Of a stretch of 29,157 nucleotides of DNA, positions 1-7,700 are shown one piece after another (the first letter of the stretch is position 1; each line of letters starts with the position of its first letter). The stretch spans positions 1-29,157 of the IMG/VR virus record IMGVR_UViG_3300042905_000867; one strand, written 5' to 3'. The notes beneath the pieces were generated by a model that worked only from the letters and a program-made list of their open reading frames with translations, did no database searches and was not told where the DNA came from. The DNA comes from a virus. The translations under genes and the position numbers were made by a program.

Positions 1-126
1 ACAGTTTACCGTGAATTCAAGCCAAAGAAGGATACAATCGAATACACACTCTACATTCGTGTTGGTGTGGCAGTTGAGAATCTTGACTCTTTCGTAGTTG
101 TCAAGAACGTCAAGGTTGCTTCCTGA
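1..126 (+). CDS. 3' end of a virion structural gene, probably major capsid protein (partial)
   Basis: The frame is open from the first base and ends at TGA 124-126, giving the last 41 residues of a protein that starts outside the window. The tail is rich in beta-forming residues (for example TLYIRVGVAVENL, then VVVKNVKVAS). Both arginines use CGT and the Lys and Asn codons are AAG and AAC, unlike the AGA/ATA-rich genes that follow. A strong terminator comes directly after. In siphophages the gene just before the head-tail connectors is normally the major capsid protein, so position, codon bias and terminator suggest that identity. The fold cannot be confirmed from 41 residues, and a capsid decoration protein is an alternative. 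Confidence 0.6.
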   Translation, partial: TVYREFKPKKDTIEYTLYIRVGVAVENLDSFVVVKNVKVAS

Positions 127-151
127 TTTAACTAAAATTAAATAGTGCGGC

Positions 152-180
152 AGGGAGGGATGTAAATCCCTCCCTTTCGC
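152..180 (+). terminator. Rho-independent terminator after the capsid-position gene
   Basis: Bases 152-161 (AGGGAGGGAT) pair perfectly with 166-175 (ATCCCTCCCT). The 10 bp stem is closed by a GTAA loop (GNRA type, 162-165) and followed by a T-rich stretch (TTTCGCCTTTT). It separates the capsid-position gene from the head-tail connector operon. Confidence 0.85.
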
Positions 181-186
181 CTTTTC

Positions 187-195
187 TGATATAAT
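187..195 (+). promoter_or_regulatory. Extended -10 promoter for the head-tail connector operon
   Basis: TGATATAAT contains a perfect -10 hexamer at 190-195 with an upstream TGn extension. No convincing -35 box is present, because that region is occupied by the terminator. The predicted start near 202 would precede the AGGAG ribosome site (211-215) of the gene at 220. The same TGATATAATT string recurs at 4066-4075. Confidence 0.6.
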
Positions 196-219
196 TACAA
201 TATAAGAGATAGGAGAATT

Positions 220-603
220 ATGTCTTTTTCAACAATGAAAGTTGGACAACTTAAAGAAGTTGCAGAGTATTTTGCTGTGGACCTTGAGGGTGCAAAGACC
301 AAGAATGAAATTATGGCAGCACTAGAAGAAGAGGGTGTCACGTTTGAAATGTATGCTAAATTTTCGGAGGCAGAAACAGAAACTGTAGATCTTCCAGAGA
401 AAAAAGCAAAGAAGTCTCCAGTAGGAGAAACAATACTAGTTAGGATGGACCGCGAAAACGCTAGGTTTGAAATAAATGGCTTCACCTTTACAAGAGAGCA
501 TCCTTTTGTTGCTATGTCTGAAGAAGATGCAGATTTCATCTTTTCGATAGAAGAAGGATTTAGAATGGCTACTCCGCGAGAGGTGCAGGAATACTATAAT
601 TAG
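220..603 (+). CDS. Small SAP/HeH-like domain protein between capsid and connector genes
   Basis: A 127-residue protein starting at ATG 220, six bases after AGGAG. Residues about 6-40 (MKVGQLKEVAEYF..., KTKNEIMAALEEEGV) have the two-helix pattern of SAP/HeH/Rho-N-like domains, with a conserved-looking K-x-L-K-x-h-A and a K-x-E-h-h-x-x-L. A short Lys-rich linker around residues 59-66 leads to a C-terminal part with E-H-P-F-V-A-M-S-E-E-D-A. Small proteins with such a domain often sit between capsid and adaptor genes in actinophage genomes. Their exact role (head protein, capsid-associated or DNA-contacting) is not settled, and I infer only a head-related function. It is first in the connector operon. 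Confidence 0.7.
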   Translation: MSFSTMKVGQLKEVAEYFAVDLEGAKTKNEIMAALEEEGVTFEMYAKFSEAETETVDLPEKKAKKSPVGETILVRMDRENARFEINGFTFTREHPFVAMSEEDADFIFSIEEGFRMATPREVQEYYN

Positions 604-615
604 TCGGAGGCAAAG

Positions 616-1560
616 TTGATAGAAATTTATACTGGTTCATTAGGAACAATATATTTAACAACCTACAAGGATGGTGTTCCAGTAGAGCCAGATAGTGCCC
701 CGACAGTCACTATCGTAGATGCAGAAACAGGATCATCAGTTACTTCTGGGTCCGCGTCCTTGGTAGATACAGATTATGAGGGAGAATATCAATTTGTACT
801 TCCCACCTCGTCTACATCTACTGATAGAATATTAAAGGCTACATGGTCGTACACAATATCATCTAAGAGTCAGCAAGAAGTTGAATATATTTATGTAACA
901 ACTCCATACGCTACGGTGGATGAAATTATGTCTGAACTAGGATATTCTTCCCAGGCTCAAGATCCCAATTACTTTTCTTACGATAAGGTAAAATCCGCAG
1001 AAAGAGTAGCAAGAATGATGATCAATGATTATCTAGGATTTGAGTTAGGAAAGTATACAGGTACTGTAGTGTCTTATGGTGATGAGGCAGATGTTCTACT
1101 TTTACCATCTAAAATGATTTCATTTTCTAAGTTAACAGAGAATGATCGGGTGGTAATAGATTTATCACAAAACATAAACGACTTTGGCTATGATGTAGAA
1201 ATAACAGAAACTGGATATGGCCTGAGAATTATTCCTCAAACTCCAGGAGATGATATTTCAGAGCAGGAGTATTATGACATACTTAATTTAAGATCAGGTC
1301 AGTTTAGAAATGGATATAGGTATGAAGTTACTGGAGTAGTTGGATGGAACTATATACCTGTAGAAATAAAACAGTCTATGTTTTTATTAGTCAATGATTT
1401 ATTATGCAATGATAGCACATGGAGAACTAAGTACGTTAAAAAGATTGATAGTGGACAAATGTCTGTTGAACTTTCATCATTAACATTTAATGGTACTGGA
1501 AATGCGATTGTAGATTCCATTCTTCAAAAATTTAAGAGTATACAGGCAGTTGTTATTTAA
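616..1560 (+). CDS. Head-tail connector (adaptor) protein with N-terminal beta-sandwich
   Basis: A 314-residue protein. The start is TTG 616, supported by CGGAGG at 605-610, and no better in-frame start lies nearby. Residues 1-95 are beta-rich and Ig-like (a TIYLTTYKDG opening, then a G-E-Y-Q-F-V-L-P strand). Residues about 97-314 have the helical adaptor pattern: an A-T-V-D-E-I-M opening, an amphipathic helix around SAERVARMMINDYLG, then a beta segment and a final helix region. This matches the HK97 gp6 / SPP1 gp15 adaptor position and composition, which docks under the portal and starts the head-tail interface. The N-terminal sandwich is an add-on seen in some actinophage adaptors. The family call rests on gene order and pattern, not on a database hit. 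Confidence 0.7.
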   Translation: MIEIYTGSLGTIYLTTYKDGVPVEPDSAPTVTIVDAETGSSVTSGSASLVDTDYEGEYQFVLPTSSTSTDRILKATWSYTISSKSQQEVEYIYVTTPYATVDEIMSELGYSSQAQDPNYFSYDKVKSAERVARMMINDYLGFELGKYTGTVVSYGDEADVLLLPSKMISFSKLTENDRVVIDLSQNINDFGYDVEITETGYGLRIIPQTPGDDISEQEYYDILNLRSGQFRNGYRYEVTGVVGWNYIPVEIKQSMFLLVNDLLCNDSTWRTKYVKKIDSGQMSVELSSLTFNGTGNAIVDSILQKFKSIQAVVI

Positions 1561-1985
1561 TGTATGGATGTTTGCAGGGTTCAGTATTTACTATGACTGC
1601 AGATGTTTATAGTCAAATACAAGAACAAGATGAAAGCACTAACGCAATAGTAAGAAGGTGGGTGTTGAAAAAGAACATACCATGTTCTATTATTCCTATT
1701 CGTGAAAGCGGAGGATCTGCTACATCTGATAATAAAACATTTGGTAAAGACTATATAGAAGAACTTGAAGTTAAGATGTACACTTTAGAAAAATTAAGTA
1801 AAAGATGGCGCGTGTCAGGTATAAAAAATTCTAAAAAAGAAGAATTGTATAAAGAAGTAGATAGAATATCAGAGCCTAGCACCATATTTGAAGTATATGC
1901 TTCCCACCCTATCTTTGACATGTACGGAAATGTGCAGTATTTTGAAAATCATTTAAAGAGAACTCAGGTGCAGTCAAATGATTAA
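1560..1985 (+). CDS. Head-closure / head-tail stopper protein
   Basis: A 141-residue protein whose ATG overlaps the adaptor stop codon in TAATG (1558-1562). It is small and mixed beta, with a K-K-N-I-P-C-S-I-I-P-I-R strand and a late F-E-V-Y-A-S-H-P-I-F segment. This fits the SPP1 gp16 / HK97 gp7-type stopper that closes the head channel after packaging. Its position second after the adaptor and before a gp10-like protein supports this. The next gene begins 8 bases before its end, so the two are probably translationally coupled. Confidence 0.65.
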   Translation: MYGCLQGSVFTMTADVYSQIQEQDESTNAIVRRWVLKKNIPCSIIPIRESGGSATSDNKTFGKDYIEELEVKMYTLEKLSKRWRVSGIKNSKKEELYKEVDRISEPSTIFEVYASHPIFDMYGNVQYFENHLKRTQVQSND

Positions 1986-2706
1986 TATTAGAGTATCTCC
2001 TGCATCCTCTCAAAGATTATATGCAGAAATAGAAAATAAGATAGAAGGAATAAAAGAGTTAAAGAGTGTCAGGTCAAAAAATGAAATTATGTCTGCTGAA
2101 TTTTCTATGTCTGCAATAAAATTTATTAAAAGAACTAATCTGCTAGCAAGATCTGCAAAAAAATCTTTTCACCATGTTTATGAATGGGGAGGTGCTGGTA
2201 ATGAGTCTTCAAGATTATTTAGAATAATTAAAAAACAAGAGGCTGGAGGAAATGCTTCTATTTATTACAAATTTAATAATTCTAAAAAGAATGCTCCAAT
2301 TGCTCCAGCATTGACTATCCCAGGACGAACAGGTAGAAGAGTTACAAAGAGTGGGGTCTTTAAAAGAAAAGCAGAGATAATGGAAAGTGGAAAAGAAATA
2401 AATTTTACTACTTCAAGATATATTGCTTTTAGCCCAAGATCAGGGGGAGTAGTATTTGTTCCTCCAGGGAAAACTATATCAATTAAAAATCCAGGCGGCA
2501 AACAAACCACGGGGTCATTTGAGAAGCATTTTAGGGCTTGGTGGACAGTAAACTTTGGAAATTCTTTAGATCAGGCTGGAGTTTTTAAAAAATTAGAAAA
2601 AAATGTTGCTAGAGCCTTAACTAAAAAGGGCTCTGATAAGAATTCTGCAAGAGCAGCAATTCAATCTACACTATCCCCATATCAAACTATTGGAAGTGTT
2701 ATTTAA
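1978..2706 (+). CDS. HK97 gp10-like neck/tail component
   Basis: A 242-residue, strongly basic protein starting at ATG 1978 inside the end of the stopper gene. An N-terminal helix (residues 8-70, rich in K and E) is followed by a Y-E-W-G motif near residue 69, then beta-rich segments (residues 120-190) with the repeated-glycine stretch GGVVFVPPGKT and a W-W near residue 190. gp10-like proteins sit between stopper and tail terminator in the HK97 order and work at the head-tail junction. The final residues use the same TAATG coupling into the next gene. Confidence 0.6.
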   Translation: MINIRVSPASSQRLYAEIENKIEGIKELKSVRSKNEIMSAEFSMSAIKFIKRTNLLARSAKKSFHHVYEWGGAGNESSRLFRIIKKQEAGGNASIYYKFNNSKKNAPIAPALTIPGRTGRRVTKSGVFKRKAEIMESGKEINFTTSRYIAFSPRSGGVVFVPPGKTISIKNPGGKQTTGSFEKHFRAWWTVNFGNSLDQAGVFKKLEKNVARALTKKGSDKNSARAAIQSTLSPYQTIGSVI

Positions 2707-3215
2707 TGACAGATTATAAATTAAATGCTAGATCTATTCTTAATTCATTTTTGTGGGAAGAGTTAAAGAATTCTGGAATTTTAGTTGAAGATCAATATCG
2801 TCCAGATAATTTTACTAAGTCTGTTATTCCAATAATACCTTCACAAGAAGTCCCAGAATTCAATAACTTAATGCCAGAACTGCCATATGTTATATACGAC
2901 TATGAAGTTGAAGGATATGGAGATCAATGGTGGGTATGTGAAGAAAGAATGCTCTACACCATTATTGCTAATGAAGTATCTAAGGTAGTAGAGATTATAG
3001 AGTTAATGATAGATCTTTTCAGACGAGTAGATGAATCTGGAAAAGATTTACAGAGTTTTAATCCTAAAGATGATAAGGTAAGGTTTTATACTGTATCTTT
3101 AGAGAATGCTTCTGGCCCAGCACCTGTGGAATTAGAGGGTGGTAGAGTGGCAGGAACAGTAGAAATTTCTTATAAATATTCAAGATATCTAGATCAAAAT
3201 GGTAGATTCATTTGA
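2706..3215 (+). CDS. Tail terminator (tail completion) protein
   Basis: A 169-residue protein whose ATG overlaps the previous stop (TAATG at 2704-2708). It has an N-terminal helix (SILNSFLWEELKNSG), a P-Y-V-I-Y-D-Y-E-V strand, an E-R-M-L-Y-T-I strand followed by a helix (VSKVVEIIELMIDLFRR), and a final V-E-I-S-Y-K-Y-S-R-Y strand. This alpha/beta order resembles gpU / gp17-like tail terminators, which cap the finished tail tube. It is the last gene before the major tail protein, the expected place. It is also the last gene of the operon that begins at 220. Confidence 0.7.
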   Translation: MTDYKLNARSILNSFLWEELKNSGILVEDQYRPDNFTKSVIPIIPSQEVPEFNNLMPELPYVIYDYEVEGYGDQWWVCEERMLYTIIANEVSKVVEIIELMIDLFRRVDESGKDLQSFNPKDDKVRFYTVSLENASGPAPVELEGGRVAGTVEISYKYSRYLDQNGRFI

Positions 3216-3218
3216 TCT

Positions 3219-3249
3219 TTGACTATTGATAAATTCATGTTATTATAAT
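3219..3249 (+). promoter_or_regulatory. Promoter for the major tail protein gene
   Basis: TTGACT at 3219-3224 is a good -35 box. The overlapping -10 candidates are TATTAT at 3241-3246 (16 bp spacer, preceded by TGT as an extended -10) and TATAAT at 3244-3249 (19 bp spacer). It lies in the 93-base gap that isolates the major tail gene from the connector operon. Confidence 0.65.
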
Positions 3250-3268
3250 AATGAGGAATGACCAATCT

Positions 3269-3286
3269 AGATATTTAATAATATCT
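3269..3286 (+). other. AT-rich leader hairpin before the major tail protein ribosome site
   Basis: AGATAT (3269-3274) pairs with ATATCT (3281-3286), and one more T-A pair closes a 4-base loop. The hairpin sits between the predicted transcript start and the AGGTAGGTG ribosome site (3290-3298). It is too weak to be a terminator and more likely a 5' leader structure. Confidence 0.4.
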
Positions 3287-3308
3287 GAAAGGTAGGTGTA
3301 AAACATAA

Positions 3309-3986
3309 ATGGCTTCAGTTAGTAATATTATCGTCGGTGCAGCAAAAGTCTACATTTCTGTCAAGGATTCAACTCAGACAGGTGGACAGCCACAGAATAT
3401 GCCCTCATTTGGCACAACTGGATCAGCAACTGCACATCTAGACGCACAAACAGCATCCTGGAGAGATGTTGGATACACTTCAGAGGGATTCGAAATTTCC
3501 TATGAACCAACATATGGAGAGGTTGAGGTTGACCAATTACTTGACTCCGCTCGTATCTTCAAGACTCAATTGAGAGTTATGCTCCGTACTTCTATGAATG
3601 AAGGAACACTTGAGAACGTTCGTGTCGCCTTTGGTCAAGGGAATGCAACACAATTGAATAGTGTCTACAACACATCAAGCACATACGCTAATGCATCAAC
3701 ATACGGCGCTTCCGCAACAGGCAACAATGCCCTGGGACTTGCCGCTGGTGCCCTTGGTGAAAAGCCAGTTGAAAGATCACTAGTTGCAGTAGGCCCAGCC
3801 CCAGCAGTTTCTGGATCAAACACAGAGAGAGTTTACCTCGCTCGTCGTGTACTTTCTATGGAAACCGTGTCTCACGCACTTCGTAGAAATGAGTCAACTG
3901 TTTACCCAGTTACATTCCGCTGCCTCCCAGCAGATGGATATGTTAACGCAGAATACGGCGAGATTCTTGATAGAGTCTACTCCTGA
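3309..3986 (+). CDS. Major tail protein (tail tube)
   Basis: A 225-residue protein starting at ATG 3309, downstream of AGGTAGGTG. The N-terminus is V-G-A-A-K-V-Y-I-S-V, then a W-R-D-V-G-Y-T-S-E-G-F-E-I-S-Y strand pair typical of tail tube subunits, and an acidic E-V-E-V-D-Q-L segment. A Gly/Ala/Asn-rich stretch lies at residues 118-155, and the final beta segment is V-Y-P-V-T-F-R-C-L-P. Codons are of the highly expressed type: 7 of 13 arginines are CGN, whereas the tape measure uses almost only AGA/AGG. It has its own promoter and terminator, as expected for the most abundant tail subunit, and it precedes the chaperone and tape measure genes. Confidence 0.85.
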   Translation: MASVSNIIVGAAKVYISVKDSTQTGGQPQNMPSFGTTGSATAHLDAQTASWRDVGYTSEGFEISYEPTYGEVEVDQLLDSARIFKTQLRVMLRTSMNEGTLENVRVAFGQGNATQLNSVYNTSSTYANASTYGASATGNNALGLAAGALGEKPVERSLVAVGPAPAVSGSNTERVYLARRVLSMETVSHALRRNESTVYPVTFRCLPADGYVNAEYGEILDRVYS

Positions 3987-4013
3987 CCCTAATAACTAAA
4001 TAGTTCTAAGGAT

Positions 4014-4046
4014 AAGTCCCCGTCAGAAATGGCGGGGCTTGTCTTT
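4014..4046 (+). terminator. Rho-independent terminator after the major tail protein gene
   Basis: CCCCGTCA (4018-4025) pairs with TGGCGGGG (4030-4037) around a GAAA tetraloop (4026-4029), with one T-G wobble. A further AAG/CTT extension lies below a bulged T4017. TTGTCTTT follows. Like the terminator at 152, the loop is of GNRA type. Confidence 0.8.
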
Positions 4047-4065
4047 ATGTTTTTACTCTTGATTT

Positions 4066-4074
4066 TGATATAAT
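4066..4074 (+). promoter_or_regulatory. Extended -10 promoter for the tail assembly/tape measure operon
   Basis: TGATATAAT has a perfect -10 hexamer at 4069-4074 with a TGn extension and no clear -35 box, identical to the element at 187-195. The predicted start near 4081 lies just before TAGGAGGA (4087-4095), the ribosome site of the chaperone gene. It restarts transcription after the terminator at 4014. Confidence 0.6.
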
Positions 4075-4098
4075 TTTATTAAGTTATTAGGAGGAAAG

Positions 4099-4434
4099 TT
4101 GTCAACTACTATATATGATACTGCTGAATTAGAGTTAGAAGATGGAACTAGTGTTTTTATCAAACCACTTCCAATCAAACAATTAAAGAAATTTATGGCA
4201 GTTATTAGAGAGTTAGACTCAGAAAATATACAAACTGAAGAGCAGGCGATGGACGTTTTTGTTAAGGCCGCTATGGTTTGTTTAGAAAAAGCATACCCAG
4301 AAATAGGACTAAACAGAGAAAAGTTTGAAGATGTAGTAAATATCCCTAACATGATGAAGATTTTAGAAATATGTGGGGGGCTGAAACTGAATGACCCAAA
4401 CCTACTGGGAGCGGCGCTAGTTGGGACAAACTAG
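4099..4434 (+). CDS. Tail assembly chaperone, short (unshifted) product
   Basis: A 111-residue protein beginning at TTG 4099, with a strong site TAGGAGGA four bases upstream. It is acidic: the N-terminal beta pair (AELELEDGTSVFIKPLP) is followed by helices (QLKKFMAVIRELD, EQAMDVFVKAAMVCLEKAYPEIG), the usual gpG-like pattern. It ends at TAG 4432-4434. Known tail chaperones of long-tailed phages make a short product and a longer one by frameshift, in a ratio important for tail assembly. They bind the tape measure and recruit tube subunits, and are not in the mature virion. Confidence 0.85.
   Translation: MSTTIYDTAELELEDGTSVFIKPLPIKQLKKFMAVIRELDSENIQTEEQAMDVFVKAAMVCLEKAYPEIGLNREKFEDVVNIPNMMKILEICGGLKLNDPNLLGAALVGTN
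4395..4401 (+). promoter_or_regulatory. -1 ribosomal slippery heptamer CCCAAAC
   Basis: In the reading frame of the short chaperone the bases read C CCA AAC, the canonical X XXY YYZ arrangement. In the -1 frame the TGA at 4392-4394 abuts the heptamer directly, so the shifted frame is open from 4395 onward. Six bases downstream a stable stem-loop begins. Slippage here joins the short chaperone to the downstream part. Confidence 0.85.
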
Positions 4435-4721
4435 ACCTAGCCGCTCTGGAATCTGAGGCGTTTCTTTTGGGAAACTGGAAAAGTTACGAGGATCTTGAAG
4501 AAAACTTATCAATAGATGAGTTAGTTCATACCCTTAACGCATATAGAAAGCGTCAGCGAGAAGATCAAAAATTCTTGGCAGCAATACAAGGAGTTGATCT
4601 TTCTGATAATGAACCAGTAAATATTACAGAAATGACTCCATCACAAGTGGTAAGTCAGGGATTCGGCGTAGGACTTGGAATTAGCCATAATATTCAGTCA
4701 GTAGTTGGTGATGAATTATGA
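4401..4721 (+). CDS. Tail assembly chaperone C-terminal extension (-1 frameshift product, gpGT-like)
   Basis: Read in the -1 frame after CCCAAAC, this adds 106 residues to the first 101 of the short protein, giving a fusion of about 207 residues (4099-4401 joined to 4401-4721). After a short P-T-G-S-G-A-S linker it contains S-W-D-K-L-D-L-A-A-L-E-S-E-A-F-L-L-G-N-W and then EDLEENLSIDELVHTLNAYRKR. This W...LD..LE.E.F..G.W...EELEENLS layout is what I recognise from actinophage chaperones. A separate start at TTG 4467 is formally possible but would cut off the W-D-K-L-D part and has no ribosome site. The end overlaps the tape measure start in ATGA (4718-4721). Confidence 0.85.
   Translation, partial: PTGSGASWDKLDLAALESEAFLLGNWKSYEDLEENLSIDELVHTLNAYRKRQREDQKFLAAIQGVDLSDNEPVNITEMTPSQVVSQGFGVGLGISHNIQSVVGDEL
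4408..4447 (+). other. Frameshift-stimulating stem-loop
   Basis: GGAGCGGC (4408-4415) pairs with GCCGCTCT (4440-4447) in an 8 bp stem including one G-U pair. Inside it CTAGTT (4417-4422) pairs with AACTAG (4429-4434), with 5 unpaired bases on the 3' side. The stop codon of the short product lies in the inner arm. The spacer from the slippery site is 6 bases, in the usual range for -1 frameshift stimulators. Confidence 0.7.
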
Positions 4722-7700
4722 GTAGAATAGATCTTCAGATAGTTGCTACGGGCAATTTTGCTGCCCTTGAAGGACAACTTGCTAGATTAAAGTCACAAAT
4801 AGCAACTCTAAATACTTTGGGTGTGGGATCTAACCCACAACAACTAAGAAATATTCAGTCCTACTCAACCGCCTTTGCTAATGCGCTAAGTGCTAGTGGC
4901 ATGTTCCAAAATAGAATGGTTAATCTTACTTCTGAAACTGAAAAATTTGGAAAATCTTTAGAAAGAGGAAATTTAAGATTAAGTCAATACTTTAGGGCTG
5001 GTGCTGAACATGCAAGAAAGCAGCAAGGACAGATTAGAGCATTAGCCAGAGAACAAGTAAGAATGATGAATTCTACTACCATGGCAATGGGTGATGGTAG
5101 GGCTATGGTTATTAGCCCAAAGGGTGTTGACGAGGCTATAGATAAACAAAAGATTCTTAATCAAGAGCATAGAATCTTTAGGCAAGTTGTTCAGGGTGGA
5201 GCAACACAATTAATCAACTGGGGTAAGAACACGCAATGGGCAGGGCGGCAGTTAACAGTAGGTCTTACCGTACCACTTACTATTTTTGGCGCTATGGCTG
5301 GAAAAGTATTTATGGATGCCGACAAACAACTTACCAGAATGGCAAAGGTTTATGGTGATGCATCAAAGGGAATGGTTAACACACAGGAACTTGATGCGAT
5401 TAGAGGAAAAACTCTAGCACTTGCCCAAGAAATAGCAAGCACCATGGGAGTCGCTGTAAGCGAAACTTTGGGAATCGCAGCAGACATTGCCGCTACTGGT
5501 AAAGAGGGCAATGAACTATTAGATTCAACTAGAGAGGCTATGAGACTATCGGTACTTGGTGAAGTTGATCGTCAAGAGGCTATGAAGGCCACGCTTGCAA
5601 TTCAAAGTGTTTTTAAACAAGATACAGAAGGTCTTACAAATTCAATTAATTTACTTAACGCAGTAGAAAACCAAACCTCAACTACATTAGATGATTTAAC
5701 TATAGGTATTATTAAGGCTGGCCCTGTTGTTCAAGGACTTGGAGGAAGTATTGCAGATCTTGCAAGCATGATGGTCGCTATGCGCGAGGGCGGAATTCCT
5801 GCATCTGAAGCAGCAAACGCAATTAAATCTTCATTAGGTGGATTGATTAATCCAACTAAGCAAACTACAGAACTCCTTAAAGGATTTGGGGTAAATCTTA
5901 CAGATATAGTTGATAGAAATGCTGGGGACGTAATAGGAACGTTAGTTGCCCTACAGGAAGCCTTAGATGGATTAGATGAATTAAGCCGACAAAGAGCAAT
6001 CGAACAAATGTTCGGTAAATTCCAGTTCTCTAGAATTAATGCTCTTCTTAATAATTTAAACAAGGCAGGAAGTCAAACAGAGCAAGTTTTAAAAATTGCT
6101 GGTATGAGTACCACACAATTAGCACAAACTGCTGACCGAGAATTAAAACTTTTAACAGAGTCTGCATCTATGAGATTTACAAGAGCAGTAGAAAGTTTAA
6201 AGGCTAGTCTTATCCCTATCGGTGAAACATTTGTTGATATAGGTGCTAAATTAATTAATGTTGCAACAACTATTATTGATGCATTTAACGATCTTCCAGA
6301 AGGATTAAAAACATTTATTAAAATACTTGCTGGGATAACTGCAATTGCTGGTCCAATTATTATGATTACAGGCGTATTCGGCAACTTCTTTGGCTATATC
6401 ATTAAAACTGTAGGCGCTCTTATGGCACTTAGGCGAGGGGCTAAGGGAGTGTTTGAATTCTATACAGCAGATTCTATAGCAGCAAGGGCATCAACAGAAC
6501 TTCTTTCTAAAGGAATGTTTAATCAAGTTGAAGCAACAAATGTACTCAAGGCAGCCCTTGAAACATTAAATGTAGAATTACAACAGGTTGCTACCAATAT
6601 GCGAGGAATGGGAGCAGCAGCCGCAACAGCAAGTCAACAGGCAAGGGCTGCAGCAACAGCATCTGCAACAGCAGTAGTTGCAGCACAGAGTCCACTTTAT
6701 ACCTTAGCAGGAAGAGCATCTAAGGGAGCCGTGGCAGGATTTGAAAGATCTCATTTAATTCCAGGACTTAAGGATAGTGGAAGGTATTCTTATCAAACTG
6801 GTGCTACATTGCTTCCTGCTGGATCTGCTGCAGGAGAATTCCAAAGAATGGGCTTTGCCCCAACCAACTTTTTTGGAGAGGGAGCATACGCAAATAAAAC
6901 TAGAGAACAAATTCTTAAGCAACAGCAAGCAATGCAGACACAGAGAGGAAGAGCCGCCTTTACAGATCTTTCTAGAAGCCCAGAACAAATGGCAAGACTT
7001 CTTCCTACACGGCAAGAATATAGTGCTAGTGCTGGTCAATATATGGCAACACTCAAACAACTACAATCACTAGCACCAAAAACTCTAAAAGAAATGTCTC
7101 AGCAAATGCAAATGGCAATATCTAGGGGAGATATTGAATCTGCAAAAAATATTTTAAATCAGGCTATTAATGCAAATTCTGTTCAATTTAAAGAATTAGT
7201 AACTAAAGAAACAACAGCCGTTGCTTCAATAAATGGAACATTAGATCAAGTAGTTACTAAAGTAATGGCAGATGAAGCAAAAACTGTTGCTGCATTAAAG
7301 GCCGCAGGAATGCAAGGTATATTAAAGAGTGGCAAGGGAATTGATCAGTTTATATACGCCATAACTGGTGGTGGAGGTGCTGCAAGATACGGTGCAACTG
7401 GTGGACAAGCAGCGGTATCTGGCTCCCTTGGAACTAGAGTAGCCCCCAATGAAAGAATAATGGCGAAGCAGGCTCAGATTGATGCTATTGAAGAACAAAG
7501 AATGGCGGTAAAAAGAAAGTTATTCGCTATTGAAAGCAATATTACTCAAAAACAACAAAACATTGAAACCCTAGTACAAGAGCAGCAAGTTTTAGAAAAT
7601 GAAAAGAAAGCCCTGTCTACTAAGAGAAAAGTAAATGCTAGTAAAATTGCAGAAATAGATGCTCAAATTGCAATATTAGCCGCAAAGGAGGCTGCCGATA

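Noticed and set aside
4375-4380. Run of six G in the chaperone gene as a slippery site
   Set aside because: A -1 shift there runs into TGA at 4392-4394 after five codons and cannot give the long product; CCCAAAC at 4395 does.
4467-4721. Independent gene starting at TTG 4467 after the short chaperone
   Set aside because: No ribosome site precedes it, and the conserved W-D-K-L-D part lies upstream of it, so it is the frameshift extension.
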